Assembly: GCF_037023745.1 (NCBI RefSeq)
Contig: NZ_CP146101.1
Span: forward strand, 5,410,001-5,474,000
Direction: 5' to 3'
From: Streptomyces sp. SCSIO 30461
GTDB taxonomy: Bacteria > Actinomycetota > Actinomycetes > Streptomycetales > Streptomycetaceae
Length of the DNA stretch: 64,000 nucleotides
Both the position numbers and the translations under genes were made by a program. Positions 27,025 to 36,623 of this stretch are shown one piece after another. The stretch's first letter is position 1. Every line of letters begins with the position of its first letter. The notes beneath the pieces are model-generated. The model searched no databases and was not told the origin of the DNA. It saw only the letters and a program-made list of their open reading frames with translations.

Positions 27025-28296
27025 GTGACGGACATCGTCGACGAACTGAAGTGGCGCGGGCTGTTCGCCCTGTCCACTGACGAGGACGCACTGCGCAAGG
27101 CGTTCGCGGACGGTCCCGTCACGTTCTATTGCGGTTTCGACCCGACCGCGCCCAGCCTGCACGTGGGCCATCTGGTGCAGGCGCTCACCATGCGCCGGCT
27201 CCAGAAGGCGGGTCACCGCCCGCTGGCGCTGGTGGGCGGCGCGACGGGTCAGATCGGTGACCCCAAGCCGACCGCGGAGCGCACGCTGAACGACCCCGAG
27301 ACCGTCGGGGCCTGGGTGCAGCGGGTGCGCGCCCAGATCGAGCCGTTCCTGTCCTTCGAGGGCGAGAACGCCGCGGTCATGGTCAACAACCTGGACTGGA
27401 CGGCGGGTATGTCCGCCATCGAGTTCCTGCGGGACATCGGCAAGCACTTCCGGGTCAACAAGATGCTCACCAAGGACTCGGTCGCCCGCCGACTGGAGTC
27501 CGACCAGGGCATCAGCTACACCGAGTTCAGCTACCAGCTGCTCCAGGGCATGGACTTCCTCGAGCTGTACCGCCGCCACGGCTGCACCCTGCAGCAGGGC
27601 GGCAGCGACCAGTGGGGCAATCTCACCGCGGGCCTGGACCTGATCCACCGGCTGGAGCCGCACGCCACCGCGCACGCGCTGGCCACCCCGCTGATGACCA
27701 AGGCGGACGGCACCAAGTTCGGCAAGACCGAAGGCGGGGCCATCTGGCTGGACCCGGAGATGACCACGCCGTACGCGTTCTACCAGTTCTGGCTGAACGT
27801 GGACGACCGCGACGTCTCCACCTACATGCGCATCCTCAGCTTCCGAAGCCGTGCGGAGCTCGAAGAGCTGGAGCAGCAGACCGAGGAGCGCCCGCAGGCC
27901 CGGGCGGCACAGCGTGCCCTGGCCGAGGAGCTGACGACGCTGGTGCACGGCGCCGACCAGTGCGCGGCAGTCATCGCGGCGTCGAAGGCGCTGTTCGGCC
28001 AGGGCGAGCTCGCGGACCTGGACGAGGCGACACTGGCCGCGGCGCTCTCCGAGCTGCCGCACGCGCGGGTGTCCGAGCCGGGCCTGGTGGCGGACCTGTT
28101 CGCGGAGGTCGGCCTGGTGGCGAGCAAGTCGGCCGCCCGCCGCACCATCAAGGAGGGCGGCGCCTACGTGAACAACGTGAAGGTGACCGCCGAGGACGCC
28201 ATGGCGGCGGACGGCGATCTGCTGCACGGCCGCTGGCTGGTGCTGCGCCGCGGCAAGAAGAACCTGGCGGCGGTCGAGGTGGGTGCGGCGGGCTGA
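27025..28296 (+). CDS. tyrS: Tyrosyl-tRNA synthetase
   Basis: The protein has 423 residues from GTG 27025 (GAGGAGAAG upstream). It attaches tyrosine to its tRNA. The class I HIGH motif is HVGH (in [11 protein letters not shown]), the KMSKS motif is KFGKT (in [11 protein letters not shown]), and tyrosine-binding [19 protein letters not shown] lies between. A C-terminal S4 RNA-binding domain (about 350-423) is present. It follows tldE by 64 bases. I see no T-box leader. Confidence 0.97.
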   Translation: MTDIVDELKWRGLFALSTDEDALRKAFADGPVTFYCGFDPTAPSLHVGHLVQALTMRRLQKAGHRPLALVGGATGQIGDPKPTAERTLNDPETVGAWVQRVRAQIEPFLSFEGENAAVMVNNLDWTAGMSAIEFLRDIGKHFRVNKMLTKDSVARRLESDQGISYTEFSYQLLQGMDFLELYRRHGCTLQQGGSDQWGNLTAGLDLIHRLEPHATAHALATPLMTKADGTKFGKTEGGAIWLDPEMTTPYAFYQFWLNVDDRDVSTYMRILSFRSRAELEELEQQTEERPQARAAQRALAEELTTLVHGADQCAAVIAASKALFGQGELADLDEATLAAALSELPHARVSEPGLVADLFAEVGLVASKSAARRTIKEGGAYVNNVKVTAEDAMAADGDLLHGRWLVLRRGKKNLAAVEVGAAG

Positions 28297-28447
28297 GCCG
28301 CCCGCCGGGGGCGAGAGGTCGGGCACGATCGCTCTCTCCCCCGCTTCGGCAGGGAGAGGGGCCGGCGCACACCCACGGCCGCCCCGGGGCGAGTCGGGCT
28401 CTGAGGCGAAAACCGAACTCTGGGCGGAGCGGACCCTGAGGCATGTC

Positions 28448-28483
28448 CAGCGGCCGGGTGGGGAGACCTCCACCCGGCCGCTG
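28448..28483. terminator. 14-bp hairpin between convergent tyrS and GlsB-like gene
   Basis: Arms 28448-28461 and 28470-28483 are perfectly complementary with an 8-base loop, just before the stop codon of the convergent gene. Confidence 0.75.
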
Positions 28484-28488
28484 CTGTT

Positions 28489-28764
28489 TCAGGCCTTCTG
28501 CCTTCTGGCGCGTACGTTCATATAGGCCATGTCGCCGAGGCCGACGATGACCACGGCGGCGACGATCTGGAGGATGTGCCGGGTCCAGTCGATGCCCGCG
28601 GTCTCCCCGACCCCGAAGGCGTTCGCGAGGGCGTTGCCCACGATCCCGCCGATGATGCCGAAGATCGTGATCAGCCAGAGGGGGCTGTGCTGCTTGCCTG
28701 GCAGGATCAATTTGGCAATGAGTCCCAGCACGAACCCGACGATGATCGCCCACAACCAGCCCAT
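28489..28764 (-). CDS. GlsB/YeaQ/YmgE-family stress membrane protein
   Basis: The 91-residue protein has three hydrophobic segments and the family core GWLWAIIVGFVLGLIAKLIL, then GIIGGIVGNALANAFGVG. Such transglycosylase-associated membrane proteins are commonly induced by acid, osmotic or envelope stress; the molecular role is unknown. ATG 28764 has a GGGAGG site. Its promoter region carries a pair of palindromes (see 28810-28832). Confidence 0.88.
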   Translation of the reverse strand: MGWLWAIIVGFVLGLIAKLILPGKQHSPLWLITIFGIIGGIVGNALANAFGVGETAGIDWTRHILQIVAAVVIVGLGDMAYMNVRARRQKA

Positions 28765-28809
28765 GGCTGCCTCCCGATTCGGCTTGACGTGAGCAGTGAC
28801 GCGGATACG

Positions 28810-28832
28810 CGGATATCCGGCGGATATCCGCC
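28810..28832. promoter_or_regulatory. Tandem CGGATATCCG palindromes upstream of the GlsB-like gene
   Basis: Two copies of CGGATATCCG occur at 28810-28819 and 28821-28830. The second sits inside the 14-bp palindrome GGCGGATATCCGCC at 28819-28832. They lie 46-68 bases upstream of the GlsB-like start, where an operator could sit. No matching regulator is known to me. Confidence 0.35.
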
Positions 28833-29004
28833 AGTCTCATCCCATCCGCCATACGCCGCATGTCGGACTGCTTCCCGCATGGTGTGACGGTGCTGTTATG
28901 CCGGGTAGCGGCGACCCTCTCTCATGGCGGTGTCGGCCGCGGCGTACGGTGGGAGCAGGATCGGGCCGGGGAGAGTCCGGCACGTGGTCGGACGGTGGAA
29001 TGCC

Positions 29005-29349
29005 ATGCGGAAGCACGCTACGACCGAGGTCTTCCGGATCACCGGGGCTCGGCAGGGGCTGACGGACGATGTGCGCGGGCGGCAGCGCCGCTATGTGATC
29101 TCCATGGCGGTCCGGACCGTGTCCGTGGTCCTGGCCGCGGTGCTCTGGAACATCGAGCGGCACGTGGCGATCGTGGCGCTGGTACTGGGCGCATTGCTGC
29201 CCTACATCGCCGTGGTGATCGCCAACGCCGGACGGGAACGTCCTTCGTCGCTGCCGTCCGCCTTCGTTCACATGCCGGCGCAGCCGGCCATCGAGCCAGG
29301 CGCGCACAAGCCGGAAGAGCAAGCGGAACGGCACGCCCACCAGGACTGA
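29005..29349 (+). CDS. DUF3099 family membrane protein
   Basis: The protein has 114 residues from ATG 29005; the frame opens earlier at 28924, but family resemblance begins here with MRKHATTEVFRITGARQGLT. Two membrane spans (about 38-55 and 62-80) are separated by NIERHVA, a DUF3099 pattern (DDVRGRQRRYVISMAVRTVS, then LPYIAVVIANAGRE). The tail is hydrophilic. The function is unknown. Confidence 0.8.
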   Translation: MRKHATTEVFRITGARQGLTDDVRGRQRRYVISMAVRTVSVVLAAVLWNIERHVAIVALVLGALLPYIAVVIANAGRERPSSLPSAFVHMPAQPAIEPGAHKPEEQAERHAHQD

Positions 29350-29641
29350 CGAGGGTCGCGCGGGACGCTCACGGACGGCGACCGGATACGGAACGGCAAC
29401 CTCAAGAAAAGCTCAAATCAAATCATGCGGTTCCAGTGCACTGCAGGGGGTTCCCCGTGACATACTTCGTGTGCGCTCCGCATCCCCCGTCGGAGCGACA
29501 GACCGACGCCGGGCAGCTCCCCCCGTGGCTGCTCGGCGTCGCTTTGTCCACGGTGGATTGCGCTCGGCGCACCGCCCACCATCCGCCCCTCCGCCTGCCG
29601 GCGCCGGATCGCCGTGATGGGTGATCATGGAGAATGACCGG

Positions 29642-29866
29642 GTGAGTGATGACACGCCGATCTGCTCCGCCAAGGGCTGCCGTGCGCCCGCTGTCTGGGT
29701 GCTGGCCTGGAACAACCCGAAGCTGCATACACCGGAGCGCCGCAAGACCTGGCTCGCCTGCGAGGAGCACCGCGAGCACCTCTCCCGGTTCCTCGGTGTG
29801 CGGGGCTTCCTGAAAGACGTCGTGACACTCGGCGAATGGAACTCCCGGTCAGCCTCCGAGGGCTGA
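29642..29866 (+). CDS. Small Cys/His-containing conserved protein
   Basis: The protein has 74 residues from GTG 29642, with GGAG eight bases before; a longer reading from 29621 has no ribosome site. The sequence has CSAKGC (residues 7-12), LAWNNPKLHTPERRKTWLAC and EEHREHLSRFLGVRGFL, a Cys2/Cys-His arrangement that could bind one zinc. I recall relatives being called acetone carboxylase in databases, which looks like a misannotation. The function is unknown. Convergent with moaA. Confidence 0.72.
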   Translation: MSDDTPICSAKGCRAPAVWVLAWNNPKLHTPERRKTWLACEEHREHLSRFLGVRGFLKDVVTLGEWNSRSASEG

Positions 29867-29891
29867 CCTCGCATTCGCCGGATGGTCGCGC

Positions 29892-30881
29892 TCAGCCGCC
29901 GATGGCCGACATGGGACGAGCAGGCTGGAGGAAGGACGGGTCGTCCAGACCCGACCCGGCCTTCTTGCCCCACATCGCGGCCTTCCATATACGGGCGATC
30001 TCCTCGTCGAGAGCACCCGAGCGCAGTGCCCCGCGCAGATCGGTCTCCTCCTGGGCGAACAGACACGTACGGACCTGGCCGTCCGCGGTGAGCCGGGTCC
30101 GGTCGCAGGCCGCGCAGAAGGGGCGGGTCACTGAGCCGATGACACCGACCCGGTGCGGTCCGCCGTCGACGATCCAGCGCTCGGCGGGAGCGGAGCCGCG
30201 GGCGCCCTCGTCCTCGGGCATGAGACCGAAGCGCGTGCGCAGCGAGGTGAGGATGTCACCCGCGGTGATCATTCCGTCGCGCTTCCAGCCGTGCTGGGCG
30301 TCAAGCGGCATCTGTTCGATGAAGCGGAGCTCGTAGCCGTGGTCGATGGCCCAGGCGAGCAGTTCCGGGGCCTCGTCGGCGTTGAGTCCGGGCATCAGGA
30401 CGGTGTTGACCTTGACGGGAGTGAGCCCGGCCTCCTGGGCGGCGAGCAGTCCGTCCAGCACATCGTGGTGGCGGTCACGGCGGGTGAGGGTCTTGAAGAC
30501 CTCGGGCCGCAAGGTGTCCAGGGAGACGTTGACCCGGTCGAGCCCGGCGGCCTTGAGCGCGCTCGCGGTGCGCCGAAGGCCTATGCCGTTGGTGGTCAGG
30601 GACATCTTCGGCCGGGGCTCCAGCTCGGCGCACCTCTGGACGATTCCGACGAGACCCGGCCTGAGCAGCGGCTCCCCGCCCGTGAAGCGGACTTCGGTGA
30701 TACCGAGGTCGGTCACGGCGACACGGATCAGCCGCACGATCTCGTCGTCGCTGAGCAGCTCGGGCTTGGTGAGCCACTGCAGGCCCTCTTCGGGCATGCA
30801 GTAGGAGCAACGCAGGTTGCACCGGTCGGTCAGCGAGACCCTCAGGTCGGTGGCCACTCGGCCATAGGTGTCGATCAGCAC
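29892..30881 (-). CDS. moaA: GTP 3',8-cyclase (molybdenum cofactor synthesis)
   Basis: The 329-residue radical-SAM enzyme makes the first molybdopterin intermediate from GTP. The N-terminal iron-sulfur ligands are CNLRCSYCM (Cys-x3-Cys-x2-Cys), followed by GGEPLLRPGL. The C-terminal cluster ligands lie in FCAACDRTRLTADG and further on in CLFAQEE. It ends in the conserved Gly-Gly (SAIGG), which is essential in MoaA. It stands 176 bases downstream of actP on the same strand. Confidence 0.95.
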   Translation of the reverse strand: MLIDTYGRVATDLRVSLTDRCNLRCSYCMPEEGLQWLTKPELLSDDEIVRLIRVAVTDLGITEVRFTGGEPLLRPGLVGIVQRCAELEPRPKMSLTTNGIGLRRTASALKAAGLDRVNVSLDTLRPEVFKTLTRRDRHHDVLDGLLAAQEAGLTPVKVNTVLMPGLNADEAPELLAWAIDHGYELRFIEQMPLDAQHGWKRDGMITAGDILTSLRTRFGLMPEDEGARGSAPAERWIVDGGPHRVGVIGSVTRPFCAACDRTRLTADGQVRTCLFAQEETDLRGALRSGALDEEIARIWKAAMWGKKAGSGLDDPSFLQPARPMSAIGG

Positions 30882-31057
30882 TGCGGCTCCCTCCCTGTGT
30901 CCGGAAAGCGTGTACAGGAATCCTTTACAACGCCGAGCCTACGTGAGAGCTCCGACGGTGACAGGTGCCGATTGCCACGAGGAACGGCACGGGCACGCCG
31001 TAGGTCTTCGTAGGACTCTACGACGCGGCCGTGGTCAGGCGTGTGTCGGTCCGCTCC

Positions 31058-32701
31058 TCAGTGGGCGGCGACGCCTGTGAGGGACTTGACCTCCAGCTCC
31101 GCGTACTTGCCCTTGTCCGGCTCTTCCTTGGACAGCAGCGATCCGATCCAGCCGAGCAGGAAGCCGAGTGGGATCGAGACCAGACCGGGGTTCTCCAGCG
31201 GGAACCAGGCGAAGTCCGCCGAGGGGAACATCGAGGTCTCCTTGCCCGAGACGACCGGCGAGAAGAGCACCAGCAGCACGGACGAGACCAGCCCTCCGTA
31301 GATGGACCAGAGGGCGCCCCTGGTGGTGAACCGCTTCCAGAAGAGGCTGTAGAGGAGGGTCGGCAGGTTCGCGGACGCGGCGACCGCGAAGGCGAGGGCC
31401 ACCAGACCGGCGACGTTCAGATCGCGGGCCATCGCGCCGAGGGCGATGGAGACGACGCCGATGAAGACCGTCGCCCAGCGAGCCGCCCGTACCTCCTCCT
31501 GCTCGGTCGCCCTCCCCTTGCGGATGACATTGGCGTAGATGTCATGGGCGAAGGAGGACGACGAGGCGAGGGTGAGGCCGGCGACGACCGCGAGGATGGT
31601 GGCGAAGGCGACCGCGGAGATCACTGCGAGCAGGATCGGCCCGCCCGCGGAGTCCGTGCCGCCGAGGTGGAGGGCGAGCAGGGGTGCCGCCGTGTTTCCC
31701 GCCTTGTTGGACGCCTTGATCTCGTCGGGACCGACGAGGGCCGCCGCACCGAAGCCGAGGGCGATCGTCATCAGGTAGAAGGCGCCGATGATGCCGATGG
31801 CCCAGATGACGGACTTCCGCGCCGCCTTCGCGGTGGGCACGGTGTAGAAGCGGATCAGGATGTGGGGCAGACCCGCGGTGCCGAGGACCAGTGCGATACC
31901 GAGCGAGAGGAAGTCCAGCTTGGAGGTGCCGGTGGCTCCGTACTTGAGACCCGGTTCCAGGAACGCCGCGCCCTTGCCGCTCTCCTCGGCCGCCTTGCCG
32001 AGCAGTTCGGAGATGTTGAAGCCGAACTTCAGCAGGACGAGGAAGGTGATGAGCAGGGTGCCTGCGATCAGCAGGACGGCCTTGACCATCTGCACCCAGG
32101 TGGTGCCTTTCATCCCGCCGACGGTGACGTAGAGGATCATCAGTACGCCCACCATGGCGACGATCCCGATCTTGCCGGCATCGCTGGTGATGCCCAGCAG
32201 CAGCGAGACGAGCACGCCGGCGCCGGCCATCTGGGCGAGCAGATAGAAGATCGAGACGACGATGGTGGAGGTGCCGGCCGCGGTACGCACGGGGCGCTGG
32301 CGCATACGGTAGGCGAGGACGTCGCCCATCGTGAACCGGCCCGAGTTGCGGAGTGGTTCGGCGACCAGCAGCAGGGCGACCAGCCAGGCGACCAGGAAGC
32401 CGATGGAGTACAGGAAGCCGTCGTATCCGAAGAGGGCGATGGCTCCGGCGATACCCAGGAAGGAGGCGGCTGACATGTAGTCGCCGGAGATGGCCAGACC
32501 GTTCTGGAAGCCGGTGAACTGGCGTCCGCCCGCGTAGAAGTCGGCGGCGCTCTTCGTCTGGCGGCCGGCCCAGACGGTGATGGCGAGCGTCGCGATGACG
32601 AAGGCCGCGAACAGCGAGATGATCAATGGCCGGTGCTCGCCGGTGGCACTGGACGCCGCGAGGTGGCTCCCGGCCCCGAGCACAGTGCTGGTGGCGCTCA
32701 T
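31058..32701 (-). CDS. actP: Cation/acetate symporter (SSS family)
   Basis: The protein has 547 residues from ATG 32701, which overlaps the stop of the DUF485 gene by four bases. There are about thirteen membrane spans. Sodium:solute symporter signatures include WAGRQTKSAADFYAGGRQ, NGLAISGDYMSAASFLGIAG and VTVGGMKGTTWVQMVKAVLL. It takes up acetate and other short carboxylates. The partner DUF485 protein upstream is typical of ActP operons. Confidence 0.93.
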   Translation of the reverse strand: MSATSTVLGAGSHLAASSATGEHRPLIISLFAAFVIATLAITVWAGRQTKSAADFYAGGRQFTGFQNGLAISGDYMSAASFLGIAGAIALFGYDGFLYSIGFLVAWLVALLLVAEPLRNSGRFTMGDVLAYRMRQRPVRTAAGTSTIVVSIFYLLAQMAGAGVLVSLLLGITSDAGKIGIVAMVGVLMILYVTVGGMKGTTWVQMVKAVLLIAGTLLITFLVLLKFGFNISELLGKAAEESGKGAAFLEPGLKYGATGTSKLDFLSLGIALVLGTAGLPHILIRFYTVPTAKAARKSVIWAIGIIGAFYLMTIALGFGAAALVGPDEIKASNKAGNTAAPLLALHLGGTDSAGGPILLAVISAVAFATILAVVAGLTLASSSSFAHDIYANVIRKGRATEQEEVRAARWATVFIGVVSIALGAMARDLNVAGLVALAFAVAASANLPTLLYSLFWKRFTTRGALWSIYGGLVSSVLLVLFSPVVSGKETSMFPSADFAWFPLENPGLVSIPLGFLLGWIGSLLSKEEPDKGKYAELEVKSLTGVAAH

Positions 32702-33084
32702 GCGCCCGCCTCCCTCTCCATACGGGACTTGATGGCTTCCGCCTTGGGATCGAGCTTCCCGGCCGCGTATCGCGCGTAGAACCAGGCGATCAGGAAGGTG
32801 CTGGCGAACTGGGCGACACCGAAGACCAGCGCGACGTTGACGTTGCCGAGCAGCTTGGTGCCCATGAAGCCGCCCGCGTAGTTGGAGAGCAGGACGAACA
32901 GCAGGTACCAGGCGATGAAGGCGACGGTCAGGGGAAAGGCGAAGGAGCGGTAGGTGCGGCGCAGTTCGCCGAACTCCGCGCTGTCCTGTACCTCGGTGAA
33001 CTCCTCGGTCGTTGGCTGCGCGGGGACGGGGGCGGGGGCGGTGTCCGTGCCGCCGGACGGTGGCGGTGGTGCGTCGGTGGCCAC
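32698..33084 (-). CDS. DUF485 membrane protein, ActP partner
   Basis: The 128-residue protein (GTG start 33084) has a Pro/Thr-rich head (1-30), then the DUF485 core FGELRRTYRSFAFPLTVAFI with two membrane spans (about 47-68 and 82-105). It is coupled to actP by an ATGA overlap. In E. coli the equivalent is YjcH, cotranscribed with actP; its role is probably to assist the symporter. Confidence 0.9.
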   Translation of the reverse strand: MATDAPPPPSGGTDTAPAPVPAQPTTEEFTEVQDSAEFGELRRTYRSFAFPLTVAFIAWYLLFVLLSNYAGGFMGTKLLGNVNVALVFGVAQFASTFLIAWFYARYAAGKLDPKAEAIKSRMEREAGA

Positions 33085-33351
33085 GGAATCTCCTCGTGAC
33101 TCGGGGGTCGTGGGCTTGTGAGCGAGGGGGTCTCGCGGTGGGAGCGCGGGTGCTGCTCGTGCGGCTCCCCTGACAACACACGGCGCGCTGGGGCCTGGGG
33201 TTCACTCACAGTCCGCAATTCATGGGTTCACTCCGGGTTTTCACACTGAAGTCATTGATGTGCTCCGATGATCGGGATAACTTCACTCGTCATGTACCCG
33301 CCCATTCGCAACAGGGGTGTCTGGGCGGACCACGGATGATGTGGAGAACCC

Positions 33352-34884
33352 ATGGCTCATCTGCGTTCCAGGCGCACGCGCGCGATAGCGCTGCCCGTCG
33401 GCCTGGCGCTCACGGCCTCACTCGGTTTCCTGCCCACGGGCGCCGCTACGGCCGCCCCTCTCGACGAGGCCCCGGCCGCCGTGTCGACCGACGGACCGCT
33501 GCTGTCCTACGTCGTGAACACCCACGGTGGCCGCGGCAACGCGAAGTCGGTGAAGCGGGCGATCGAGAAGGCCGGCGGCACGATCGTGATCGCGTACGAC
33601 CAGATCGGCGTCATCGTCGTCCACTCGCAGAATCCGGACTTCGCCAGGCAGATCCGCACGGTCAGGGGCGTCGCTTCGGCGGGCGCCACCCGCACCGCGC
33701 CGATCACCCCGCAGGCCGACACCGCCACCGGTGTGGAGCAGCCCCTCGGCGCAGCCGAGGCGGCCAAGGCGAGCGCGAAGGCCACGGACGAGCAGGACCC
33801 GTTCGAGCCGCTCCAGTGGGACCTGCCCGCCATCAAGGCGGACAAGGCCCACCAGAAGACGCTGGGCAGCAAGAAGGTCACGGTGGCCGTGATCGACACC
33901 GGTGTCGATGACACCCACCCCGATCTCGCACCCAACTTCGATACCGGGGCCTCCGCGAACTGCGTGACCGGAAAGCCGGACACCACCCCCGGCGCCTGGC
34001 GTCCGGCCGCCGGTGAGAGCGACCACGGCACCCATGTGGCGGGCACGATAGCCGCGGCCAAGAACGGCATCGGTGTGACCGGTGTGGCCCCGGGCGTGAA
34101 GGTGTCCGGCATCAAGGTCTCCAACCCGGACGGCTTCTTCTACACCGAGTCGGTCGTCTGCGGATTCGTCTGGGCCGCCGAACACGGTGTCGATGTCACC
34201 AACAACAGCTACTACACCGACCCGTGGCTTTTCGCCTGCAAGACCGACGAGGACCAGAAGGCCCTGCTGGAATCGGTCACCCGGGCCACCCGCTACGCGG
34301 AGCGCAAGGGCGCGGTGAACGTGGCCGCGGCGGGCAACTCCCGGATGGACCTGGCGGCGGACGAGCTCACGGACACCACCAGCCCCAATGACACCACGCC
34401 GGTGACCCGTGCCATCAACCCGCGCGACTGCCTCGACTACCCCGCCATGCTGCCGGGTGTCGTGACGGTCTCCGCGACGGGCGCGAAGGGCCTCAAGTCC
34501 TCGTACTCGAACTACGGAAAGGGCGTCGTGGACATCGCTGCCCCTGGCGGCGACTCGACGGCCTACCAGACGCCGGACGCCCCGGCGACCAGCGGGCTGA
34601 TCCTGTCCACCGTGATGAACGGCGGCTACGGCTACAAGGCCGGTACGTCGATGGCGTCTCCGCATGTCGCCGGCGTCGCCGCGCTCATCAAGTCCACCCA
34701 CCCGCGCGCCTCGGCCGCCGAGGTGAAGGCGCTGCTGTACGCGCAGGCCGACGACAAGGCGTGCGGTGGCCCGTACGACATCAACGGCGACGGGACCGTC
34801 GACGCGGTGTGCGAGGGCGGCAAGAGCAAGAACGGCTTCTACGGGGCCGGCATGGCGGACGCGCTGGACGCGGTGCGCCGCTGA
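33352..34884 (+). CDS. Secreted S8-family subtilisin-like serine protease
   Basis: The protein has 510 residues from ATG 33352. The signal peptide is MAHLRSRRTRAIALPVGLAL..AATAA, then an inhibitor-like propeptide (about 48-125), then the peptidase domain. The catalytic triad is Asp182 (AVIDTGVDDTHPDL), His225 (DHGTHVAGT) and Ser433 (GTSMASPHVAG). The oxyanion Asn is in AAAGNSRMD. It ends shortly after the domain, with no cell-wall anchor, so it should be released extracellularly. It has its own promoter region (267 bases, divergent from the actP operon) and a terminator downstream. Confidence 0.95.
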   Translation: MAHLRSRRTRAIALPVGLALTASLGFLPTGAATAAPLDEAPAAVSTDGPLLSYVVNTHGGRGNAKSVKRAIEKAGGTIVIAYDQIGVIVVHSQNPDFARQIRTVRGVASAGATRTAPITPQADTATGVEQPLGAAEAAKASAKATDEQDPFEPLQWDLPAIKADKAHQKTLGSKKVTVAVIDTGVDDTHPDLAPNFDTGASANCVTGKPDTTPGAWRPAAGESDHGTHVAGTIAAAKNGIGVTGVAPGVKVSGIKVSNPDGFFYTESVVCGFVWAAEHGVDVTNNSYYTDPWLFACKTDEDQKALLESVTRATRYAERKGAVNVAAAGNSRMDLAADELTDTTSPNDTTPVTRAINPRDCLDYPAMLPGVVTVSATGAKGLKSSYSNYGKGVVDIAAPGGDSTAYQTPDAPATSGLILSTVMNGGYGYKAGTSMASPHVAGVAALIKSTHPRASAAEVKALLYAQADDKACGGPYDINGDGTVDAVCEGGKSKNGFYGAGMADALDAVRR

Positions 34885-34918
34885 GCAGCGGTGAATCCGG
34901 CTGAGCCGGAACGAGTGC

Positions 34919-34947
34919 GGCCCGGACGCGATCTTCGCGTCCGGGCC
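34919..34947 (+). terminator. 13-bp hairpin terminator after the subtilisin gene
   Basis: Arms 34919-34931 and 34935-34947 are perfectly paired with a 3-base loop, followed by CTCTTGTT. Confidence 0.85.
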
Positions 34948-34996
34948 CTCTTGTTCCATCCCCTCCCGAATGGCACTGAGTGCCAGACTGGTGCTC

Positions 34997-36334
34997 ATGG
35001 CTGACACTCCTTCCCATGGCACCGGTCTCCTCTGGGCGGCACTCGGCGGAGAGCCCGCACTGACCCGCCGCATCACCTACCGCGGACCGCACGGGCTGCT
35101 GCCCGCGCGGCTGCCCGTGATGGAACTGGCCCGCTCCGCGGTGGCGGTGTGCTCGCTCGCGGCGGCCGAGCGTGCCGCGACCCTCTCCGGGGGACCCGTA
35201 CCCGCTGTGCGAGTCGATCACGGAGCCGTCGCCACGGCCTTCGTCAGTGAGCGGCACCTGCGGGTGGACAGACGCGCTCCGGTGTCCTTCGCACCGCTGT
35301 CACGGTTCTGGCATGCCGCCGACGGATGGGTACGCACCCATGCCAACTACCCGCACCACCGGGCCGCGTTGCTGACCGCGCTGGGCGCCGGAGAGGACGA
35401 TCTGGAGGCCGCGCTCGGTGAGCGGCGGGCGGAGGACATCGAGGAAGCGGTGTGCGAGGCAGGGGGCCTTGCGGTCGCGCTGCGCACCCCGGCCGAGTGG
35501 GCGGCGCATCCCCAGGGCGCGCTGGTGGCAGGCCGGCCGCTGCTCACCCGGGAGCGGCTGGACGATGCACCGCCGAGGCGCAGGCGCGCCGGCGGACCGC
35601 TGCGGGTACTCGACCTGACCCGGGTCATCGCGGGTCCGGTCGCCACCCGGACCCTCGCGTTGCTCGGCGCGGACGTGCTGCGGATCGACTCACCTCGGCT
35701 GCCCGAACTCGCCGGCCAACACGCCGACACCGGCTTCGGCAAGCGCTCGGCGACGCTGGACCTGGACGACCCCGCGGACCGCCGCACCTTCGACGCTCTG
35801 CTCGACCAGGCGGATGTGCTGGTCACCGGTTACCGTCCGGGTGCGTTGGAGCGCTATGGACTGATGCGTACGGGCCTGGTGGTAGCGCAGATCTCGGCCT
35901 GGGGTGACGAGGGTCCGTGGGGCGGTCGGCGCGGCTTCGACAGCCTCGTGCAGGTGGCCAGTGGGATCGCCGCGATCGAGGGCTCCCCCGAGCAGCCCGG
36001 CGCGCTGCCCGCCCAGGCCCTCGACCATGCCACCGGCTATCTGCTGGCGGCGGCCGTGCTCCGTTCCCTCACCGAGCAGGACACCGACGGCGGCACCCGG
36101 CTGCTGCGGCTGGCGCTGGCACGTACGGCGCGTCTGCTGACCGCAGTGCTGCCTCGGGAGCCCGGCACCGGCACGGGGCCGTACGCGCCCGACGCATGGC
36201 TCGCCGAGACCGCGAGCCCGCTCGGCACGCTCCGCTACGCGCGCTCGCCGGTGGCGTACGAGGGCAGCCCGGCGGACTGGTCGCGGCCCCCGGGAGTCTG
36301 GGGCTCGGACACCCCGGAGTGGTCGACGTCCTGA
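34997..36334 (+). CDS. Family III CoA-transferase (CaiB/BaiF type)
   Basis: The protein has 445 residues from ATG 34997; ATG 34970 is an alternative. An N-terminal half of its own type is followed by the family III core, VLDLTRVIAGPVATRTLALL, GADVLRIDSPRLPEL, the Asp region LDDPADRRTFDALLDQADVL and SAWGDEGPWGGRRGFDSLVQ. These enzymes move CoA between carboxylic acids. The catalytic Asp of the family is not placed with certainty here. No obvious operon partner lies on this strand. Confidence 0.83.
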   Translation: MADTPSHGTGLLWAALGGEPALTRRITYRGPHGLLPARLPVMELARSAVAVCSLAAAERAATLSGGPVPAVRVDHGAVATAFVSERHLRVDRRAPVSFAPLSRFWHAADGWVRTHANYPHHRAALLTALGAGEDDLEAALGERRAEDIEEAVCEAGGLAVALRTPAEWAAHPQGALVAGRPLLTRERLDDAPPRRRRAGGPLRVLDLTRVIAGPVATRTLALLGADVLRIDSPRLPELAGQHADTGFGKRSATLDLDDPADRRTFDALLDQADVLVTGYRPGALERYGLMRTGLVVAQISAWGDEGPWGGRRGFDSLVQVASGIAAIEGSPEQPGALPAQALDHATGYLLAAAVLRSLTEQDTDGGTRLLRLALARTARLLTAVLPREPGTGTGPYAPDAWLAETASPLGTLRYARSPVAYEGSPADWSRPPGVWGSDTPEWSTS

Positions 36335-36623
36335 CCCCGCTCCCGGTGCCCTGCGGCCGGCTGCCACCCGGGCCCCGGAACGCTCTTCCGCCCCGCTCCG
36401 GCCAGCCGCCGGCGCTGCACAGGTCTCGGGCGATGGAGACGTGCTCGTGGGTGGCGACCCGCAGCGGGTCACAGGTCTCGATGCTCTTGGTGAGTCCGTA
36501 CACCGGCCGCTCGGTCTCGGCGGTGGGGGAGCGGAAGAGCGGGTAGCCGACCGCCTCCACGATGGTGAGCGGCACGAAGGCAGGGATCGACCACAGCACG
36601 ACATCGGGCAGGTTGGGCGCCAT
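36335..36623 (-). pseudogene. Sterol desaturase-family gene with the middle deleted
   Basis: From ATG 36623 the frame reads MAPNLPDVVLWSIPAFVPLT IVEAVGY, a sterol desaturase-type N-terminus. After about 28 residues it jumps to ETERPVYGLTKSIETCDPLR, then VATHEHVSIARDL and AFRGPGG, which are C-terminal family sequences. The catalytic membrane core with its histidine clusters (roughly 180-200 residues) is missing. The frame then runs on into the convergent CoA-transferase gene with no family stop. The assignment is from remembered family sequence, so the missing length is approximate. Confidence 0.62.

Noticed and set aside
29350..29620. Possible small gene before the Cys/His protein
   Set aside because: Frames on both strands are low-complexity and lack a convincing start.
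31031..32473. 480-codon plus-strand frame opposite actP
   Set aside because: It is a Gly/Asp/Glu-rich antisense shadow with no family resemblance.
31058..33205. One very long minus-strand frame of 715 codons covering the acetate permease and beyond
   Set aside because: The part upstream of 32701 is an out-of-frame shadow of the DUF485 gene; the permease starts at the ATG overlapping that gene's stop.
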